From the NCBI GenBank assembly GCA_029216955.1, contig JANAVB010004105.1, positions 255,667 to 319,666 of the forward strand: a stretch of DNA of 64,000 nt, given 5' to 3'. The notes below the pieces were generated by a model. That model did no database searches, was not told the origin of the DNA, and was given only the letters and a program-made list of their open reading frames with translations. The translations under genes and the position numbers were made by a program. This DNA is from Iris pallida. Taxonomy: Eukaryota; Streptophyta; Magnoliopsida; Asparagales; Iridaceae. Every line of letters starts with the position of its first letter. The stretch's first letter is position 1. Shown piece after piece: positions 59,654 to 64,000 of the stretch.

Positions 59654-60640
59654 ATGACGATTACTCACTCTCAGGCAGCAAGACCTATTGCTGTTCCAGA
59701 GAGGCCCGATCCGGTAGGACCTCTACCTCCGATTGCGGGAGCTGCAGTTGAGGGAGTTGCCACCTCTGCCTGCCCTTCAGGCGGGAGTAGCAACGACGGT
59801 TCCAGGAGGTCTTCCACCTCCAGCTGCGTGACCATCCATAGTCATTCCTGAGACTCTTCCACCGCCGCCTCCGCTACCGAATGGTGCACAGATGATGGCC
59901 CTTCTACAGTAGATGTTGCAGACCCAGAGGGCCCAGGCCGAGGCACAGCAGCATTAGGCTGACGCATCTCACCGCCAGACTGAGGTGCTATGGAAGAGCA
60001 TGAGAACTCCCACACAGCTGGCGATGGCAGTATTTGAGAGGGTAGTATCGGGTACAGTACAGGGTGCCCCAGTTCAGCAGTAGCAGGGTCAGGGAAGGCC
60101 TGGCACATACCTAGATTTCAGAAAGATGAATTTGAGGGACTTCAAGGGTACCGAGGGTATCCTGTATGCAGATGACTGGTTGGAGGATGTCCAGCTGAGC
60201 CTAGAGTTAGCAGAGGTCCCGAAAGGGCTTTGGGTGACGTCTGCGGCGAGTCAGTTTTTTGATATCACTTTGACTTGGTTTCGTACGGATCCTCGTGCAT
60301 CGGTGAGGGGTTTGACATGGGAGAACTTCAGGCGGCTCTTTAAGGAGAAGTTCTACCCCGACATGGCTCTACAGCTCTGGAGGCCCAGTTCGTCGGATTG
60401 GTGCAGGGGAACTCGTCGGTGGACGAGTATGCAGCGGAGTTCTTCTGTTGAGTAGGTTTGTACCAATCTGATCCAGAATGAGGGGTATAAGGCCCGCAAG
60501 TTCCGGAGGGGCCTTATTCATGCGGTTCACACTCATATTTCTGGGCGACACGATGCGACCTTCAAGCAGATACTGATGGAGGCACAGATAGCAGAGGAGG
60601 ACTTCGGCCTCAAGAACGAAGAGGGGCAGCAATATTCTTG
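59654..60640 (+). pseudogene. gag: Element C gag, broken
   Basis: Starts at ATG 59654, directly after an acceptor-like 'gtttcaatctatcctcag'. A Pro/Ala-rich N terminus changes frame near 59850. A glutamine-rich stretch then contains TAG codons at expected CAG positions (59929, 59957, 60082). The Gag core is NLRDFKGTEGILYADDWL, ASQFFDITLTWFRTDP, LTWENFRRLFKEKFYPD, then frameshifted (60375 onward) to KARKFRRGL and QILMEAQIAEED. The order and sequence parallel element B's gag (36290-36780). Confidence 0.85.
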
Positions 60641-60769
60641 GAGCAAGCTTTAGTGCGGGGCCGGCGAAGAGCGCCCTCACTTTCAGTAGAGGCAGATTCA
60701 GTAGCAGCCTCAGTTACAGATTCAGCAGGCACTGGCACATGCCCACCAGTACCAGGGACAGGGCCAGAG

Positions 60770-60884
60770 GCAGACTACTCCGTGCGGCTTCTGCGAGAAG
60801 TCGGGGCACGTCGGGAGTCCTGTAGGAAGAGGTTGGGCGTATGTCTATACTGTGGGGTACCCGACCACCAGCTGAAGGATTGAC
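60770..60884 (+). pseudogene. gag: Element C zinc knuckles
   Basis: CGFCEKSGH, a one-base shift, RESCRKRLGVCLYCGVPDHQLKD and TGA where the last cysteine of the second knuckle (TGC) is expected. Two CCHC knuckles in tandem as in B, where the solo LTR 2 split the second one. Confidence 0.75.
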
Positions 60885-61059
60885 ACGTTCGTGGAGTTCG
60901 AGGAGACTAGGACAGAGTAACAGGCTAGAGGACCAGCATCTCAGCAAGGAGGTCCTCCACTTCAGACCCAGCAGCAGCGTCGTACAGCACCAGAAGGGAG
61001 CACCTGTGGGTAGGGTGTTCGCCTTGACAGCAGAGGGTAGAGCCAGTGGGTGATGTTGT

Positions 61060-61510
61060 GGCAGGTTACGTTCTCCTTGATTCTTTCCTGCTTTTACCTT
61101 GTTTGATTCTGGTGCCACACATAGTTTTGTGTCTATTTCCTTTGCTCTAAGACACAACATTATTGTTGAGTATCTGGTAGACTTACAAGATATTGATCGG
61201 GGGAGGCATTATCATGGTTAATAATATCTGTAAGGGGCGGAGAGTTATATTAGGAGGTCGGGATTTGAGCGCGTACTTACTCGTAATACCTCTTCCGAGG
61301 TACGACATGGTACTCGGAATGGATTGGTTGAGCATGCACCATGCTAGTATAGACTGTAGAGGAGGTATGGTTCTGTTTAGGCTGTCGGAAGAGCCAGGGT
61401 TTGTATTTGCCATAGGAGCAGCTGAGCCGGTAGATGGGTTTTGTGGAGCTTTGCTGGCGGGGCAGGCATTGTCGTATCCATTGATAGCTGATTTCATGGA
61501 TTTTTCCTGA
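61060..61510 (+). pseudogene. pol: Element C protease
   Basis: LFDSGATHSFVS gives the catalytic Asp at 61105. After a frame change near 61190 the frame from 61193 carries YDMVLGMDWLSMHHASIDCR, the second conserved block, and ends with TGA at 61508 in the linker to RT. Confidence 0.85.
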
Positions 61511-61569
61511 GGATTGCCTGGGATGTCGCCAGATAGAGACGTTAAGTTCTCTATAGACTTAGTGCCGGG

Positions 61570-62315
61570 CTTGAGCCTATTTTACAGCACATCTATAGGG
61601 TCAACAACAGCGAGTTGGCAGAGCTGAAGAAGCAAGTCGAAGAGCTGCAGGACAAGAAATTTATCAGACCCAGTTCATCACCTTGGGGTGCACCAGTTCT
61701 GTTTGTACCAAAGTAGGATGGTACGATACACATGTGTATCGATTACAAAGTGCTCAACAACCTCACTATCAAGAACAAGTAACCGTTGTTGAGGATTGAC
61801 GACTTGTTCGATCAGTTGAGCGGTATAAAGGTGTTTTCGAAGATAGACCTGAGGTCTGGTTATCATCAGCTGAAGAGTGAAGCGGAAAGATGTTCCGAAG
61901 ATGGCTTTTTGGACTCGGTACGGCCAGTACGAGTCACTGTTCATGCCATTTGGGTTGACCAATGCCCCAGCGTGTTTATGAACTTGATAATAAGGTATTC
62001 CATCAGTACCTTGACAAGTTCGTGGTGGTCTTCATAAATGACATCTTGGTCTACTCAAAGACGTCGGAGGAGCACGAGGAGTATCTGAGGATTATGCTCG
62101 AGACTCTGAGGAAGGATCAGTTGTACGGGAAGCTTTCGAAGTACGAGTTCTTCCTGACCAGGTCGAGTTCTTGGGCCATGTTGTGATCGAGCACGGGATC
62201 TCTGTGGACCAAAAGAAGATTTCAGCAGTGGAGTCTTGGTCTACCCCAGTTCAGTTGCTGAGATTCAGAGCTTTCTGGGTTTGGCTGGCTATTATCAGAA
62301 GTTCTCCAGGACTTC
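61570..62315 (+). pseudogene. pol: Element C reverse transcriptase
   Basis: [36 protein letters not shown], then IDYKVLNN, a TAA at 61780, [27 protein letters not shown]. Frameshifts near 61885 and 61960 precede the catalytic motif, here FIND instead of FIDD (62031-62042): the first Asp is Asn, which would abolish polymerase activity. The thumb LETLRKDQLYGKLSKYEFFL is followed by another shift. The RSGYHQ block lost in element A is present here. Confidence 0.88.
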
Positions 62316-62900
62316 TTGCGGATTACGGAGCCGATAACTAAACTCACCAGGAAGGACGTGGAGTTCGTCTGGACTGAGGAGTGTCAGGCCGCCTTCGATG
62401 AGCTGAAGAGGAGGTTGACATCAGCTCCGATCTTGATATTACCATCTGGGATTGATGGTTTCTATATGCAGCGATGCTTCTGGCAGGGGTTTGGGTTGTG
62501 TTCTTCAGCAGCACGGGAAGGTGATTGCTTATGCATCTAGGCAGTTACAGCTCCATGAGAAGAACTACCCGACTCACGATCTGGAGTTGGCCGATGTTAT
62601 CTTTGCTTTGAAGTTGTAGAACACTACTTGTATGGAGAGCGGGTTAAGATCTTCACTGATTATAAGAGCTTAAAGTACGTGTTCACCCAGAAGGAGCTGA
62701 ACATGCGGCAGAGACGGTAGCTCGAGCTGATGAAGGACTTTGATATCACTTTGTAGTACCAACCGGGAAAGGCCAACGTAGTTGCACATGCCTTGAGCAG
62801 GTATCCAGTAGCTATGTATCTGACGAAAGATCGTCATCTTTTGGCTGACCTAGACAGTTTAGGTATCGAGGTGATTGTTTCGGGCATAGAGGTATAGATG
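62316..62900 (+). pseudogene. pol: Element C RNase H
   Basis: RITEPITKLTRKDVEFVWTEECQAAFDELKRRL leads in. A frame change near 62455 hides the SDAS block. It continues [20 protein letters not shown], with later parts in three frames (FTQKELNMRQR, then ...KANVVAHALSR, where the expected Asp of ADALSR is His). Several TAG codons replace Trp or Gln codons. Confidence 0.75.
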
Positions 62901-62924
62901 TAGGGTTTACAGATTCAGTCTGAG

Positions 62925-63921
62925 TTGATGAACAGAGTCAGATCAGCACAGTATAATAATGTTGCCCTGAGGAGCATCAGGGAGCAGGTGCGGGCAGGGT
63001 TGCTCGACGATTTCTCTATTGCCGAAGATGGGTCGCTGCGATACGGTGCTAGATTGACGTTCGCGGGGAGCTTCGAAAGGAGGTTCTTCAGGAGGCACAT
63101 CGCTCTCAGTACTCTATGCATCCTGGGGCCAACAAGATGTACAGAGATCTGAGGGAGCACGTCTGGTGGTACCGTATGAAGCGCGAGGTAGCTCATTTTG
63201 TATCTCGCTACTTGGTATGTCAGCAGGTGAAGGCCGAGAGACAGAGGCCTGGTGGGTTGCTACAGCCACTACCCATTCCTGAGTGGAAATGGGAGTACAT
63301 CACCATAGACTTTGTGTCCGGATTTCCACGATCTCCTGGAGAGAAAGACACGATTTGGGTCATAGTGATAGATTGACCAAATCGGCCACTTCTTGCCTTT
63401 CAAAGTGGGGTTGTCTACGGAGAGGCTGACAGAGCTGTACGTTCGTCAGATCGTAAGATTACACGGAGTTTCTATGAGCATAGTTTCAGACCGGGATAGT
63501 CGTTTTACTTCCCACTTCTGGAGGAGTTTGCAGATTAGCTTGGGATACCTCGCTCAAGTTTAGTACCGCTTATCACCCCCAGACAGACGGACAGTCAGAG
63601 AGGACTATCCAGACTTTGGAGGATATGCTTCACACGTGTGCTTCATCTCGGGGGATCTTGGGAGGACCCCTTCACCTGGTAGAGTTTGCTTACAACAATA
63701 GCTATCAGGCCAGTATAGAGATGTCGCCATTCGATGCTCTATACGGACGGAGATGTCGTACTCCCTTGTCATGGGACGATGTCGGCGAGAGAGTACTGCT
63801 TGGACTAGAGAAGGTAGTGGATGCAGCTGAGAAGGTCAGGTTGATTAGAGACAGACTTTGGGTGACTCAGGATAGGCAGCGGCATTGGGCCGATAGCTAC
63901 CGAAGACCGTTAGAGTTCGAA
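62925..63921 (+). pseudogene. pol: Element C integrase
   Basis: The zinc finger reads QYSMHPGANKMYRDLREHVWWYRMKR ... RYLVCQQVK; its first cysteine is Tyr. The catalytic core has ITIDFVSGFP (Asp) and VSDRDSRF (Asp, after frameshifts at about 63375 and 63500). The QTERTIQTLEDM-type block (Glu, 63590) is present with Ser for Thr. The frame from 63616 runs through VEFAYNNSYQASIEMSPFDALYGRRCRTPLSWDDVG to SYRRPLEFE at 63921, where an intron-like insert starts. TGA at about 63374 and TAG elsewhere interrupt. Confidence 0.88.
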
Positions 63922-63994
63922 GTTAGTTTCAATTCCTGTTGTGTGCTTGTGTGATGTTTATTTAGCTTGTGTACTGAGTTTTATTTTTGTCTAG
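63922..63994 (+). other. Probable spliceosomal intron (73 bp) in element C integrase
   Basis: Starts GTTAGTTT and ends in TTTTATTTTTGTCTAG, with a T-rich body and a CTGAG branch-like word (63974-63978). It falls exactly where the conserved PLEFE block should continue into a GDHVFL-type block; the two codons after it, GCT GGT, give Ala-Gly as expected. Element A, at the same place (26455-26475), is uninterrupted. The length is not a multiple of three and the retained reading soon meets a stop (TGA at 63952). Confidence 0.65.
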
Positions 63995-64000
63995 GCTGGT

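Overview
This window looks like repeat-rich DNA of a flowering plant, made almost entirely of nested LTR retrotransposons. The evidence is Ty3/gypsy chromovirus and Tat-lineage polyproteins, LTRs of 1.3 to 4.5 kb, (TA)n tracts and plant-type tRNA primer sites. The single host-gene relic (56069-56376) is very rich in G+C at third codon positions, which fits a monocot; that is inference and the genus is not identifiable by eye. I see no intact host gene, no structural RNA gene and no CRISPR array.

Layout. (1) 1-3473: partial minus-strand LTR 'F', inserted in the 3' LTR of minus-strand element 'E' (3474-10804), a large non-coding LTR element with 3.16-kb LTRs. E lies in a plus-strand LTR 'G' (10805-12134). 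(2) 12135-17230: a minus-strand integrase relic and two further minus-strand LTR fragments, 'H' and 'I'. (3) 17231-28518: element 'A', a plus-strand chromovirus with gag, protease, RT, RNase H, integrase and chromodomain. It is split by a 3438-bp solo LTR (22047-25484) with a perfect 5-bp target duplication, GGCGA. (4) 28519-33073: decayed minus-strand LTR-type DNA ending in a core promoter, just upstream of which element 'B' landed. (5) 33074-43889: B, flanked by ACTGG duplications, with 2.6-kb LTRs, a gag-only interior and a nested 3842-bp solo LTR (37033-40874, duplication GCTTG). (6) About 44475-54850: element 'D', Tat lineage, with an extra 5' ORF, gag, a G-patch-like segment, protease, RT, two RNase H domains and integrase. 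(7) 54851 to window end: element 'C', an autonomous-type relative of B that cuts D. Its 4.55-kb 5' LTR carries a foldback element made of two inverted 215-bp MITE-like units around a fragment of a ribosomal-L1-domain protein gene (55801-56593).

How they relate. B, C and E share a primer site resembling the 3' end of tRNA-Ile, whereas A uses the usual initiator-Met site. B and C share leader and Gag sequence but B lacks pol, so C-type elements are plausible donors of enzymes for B and perhaps E. C appears to contain a 73-bp GT-AG intron near the end of integrase. All well-resolved LTRs of these families carry a short hairpin just before the terminal TGACA, with a stem sequence that differs between families while pairing is kept. 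Every coding region is decayed by nonsense changes, frameshifts and deletions, so all protein entries are pseudogenes.
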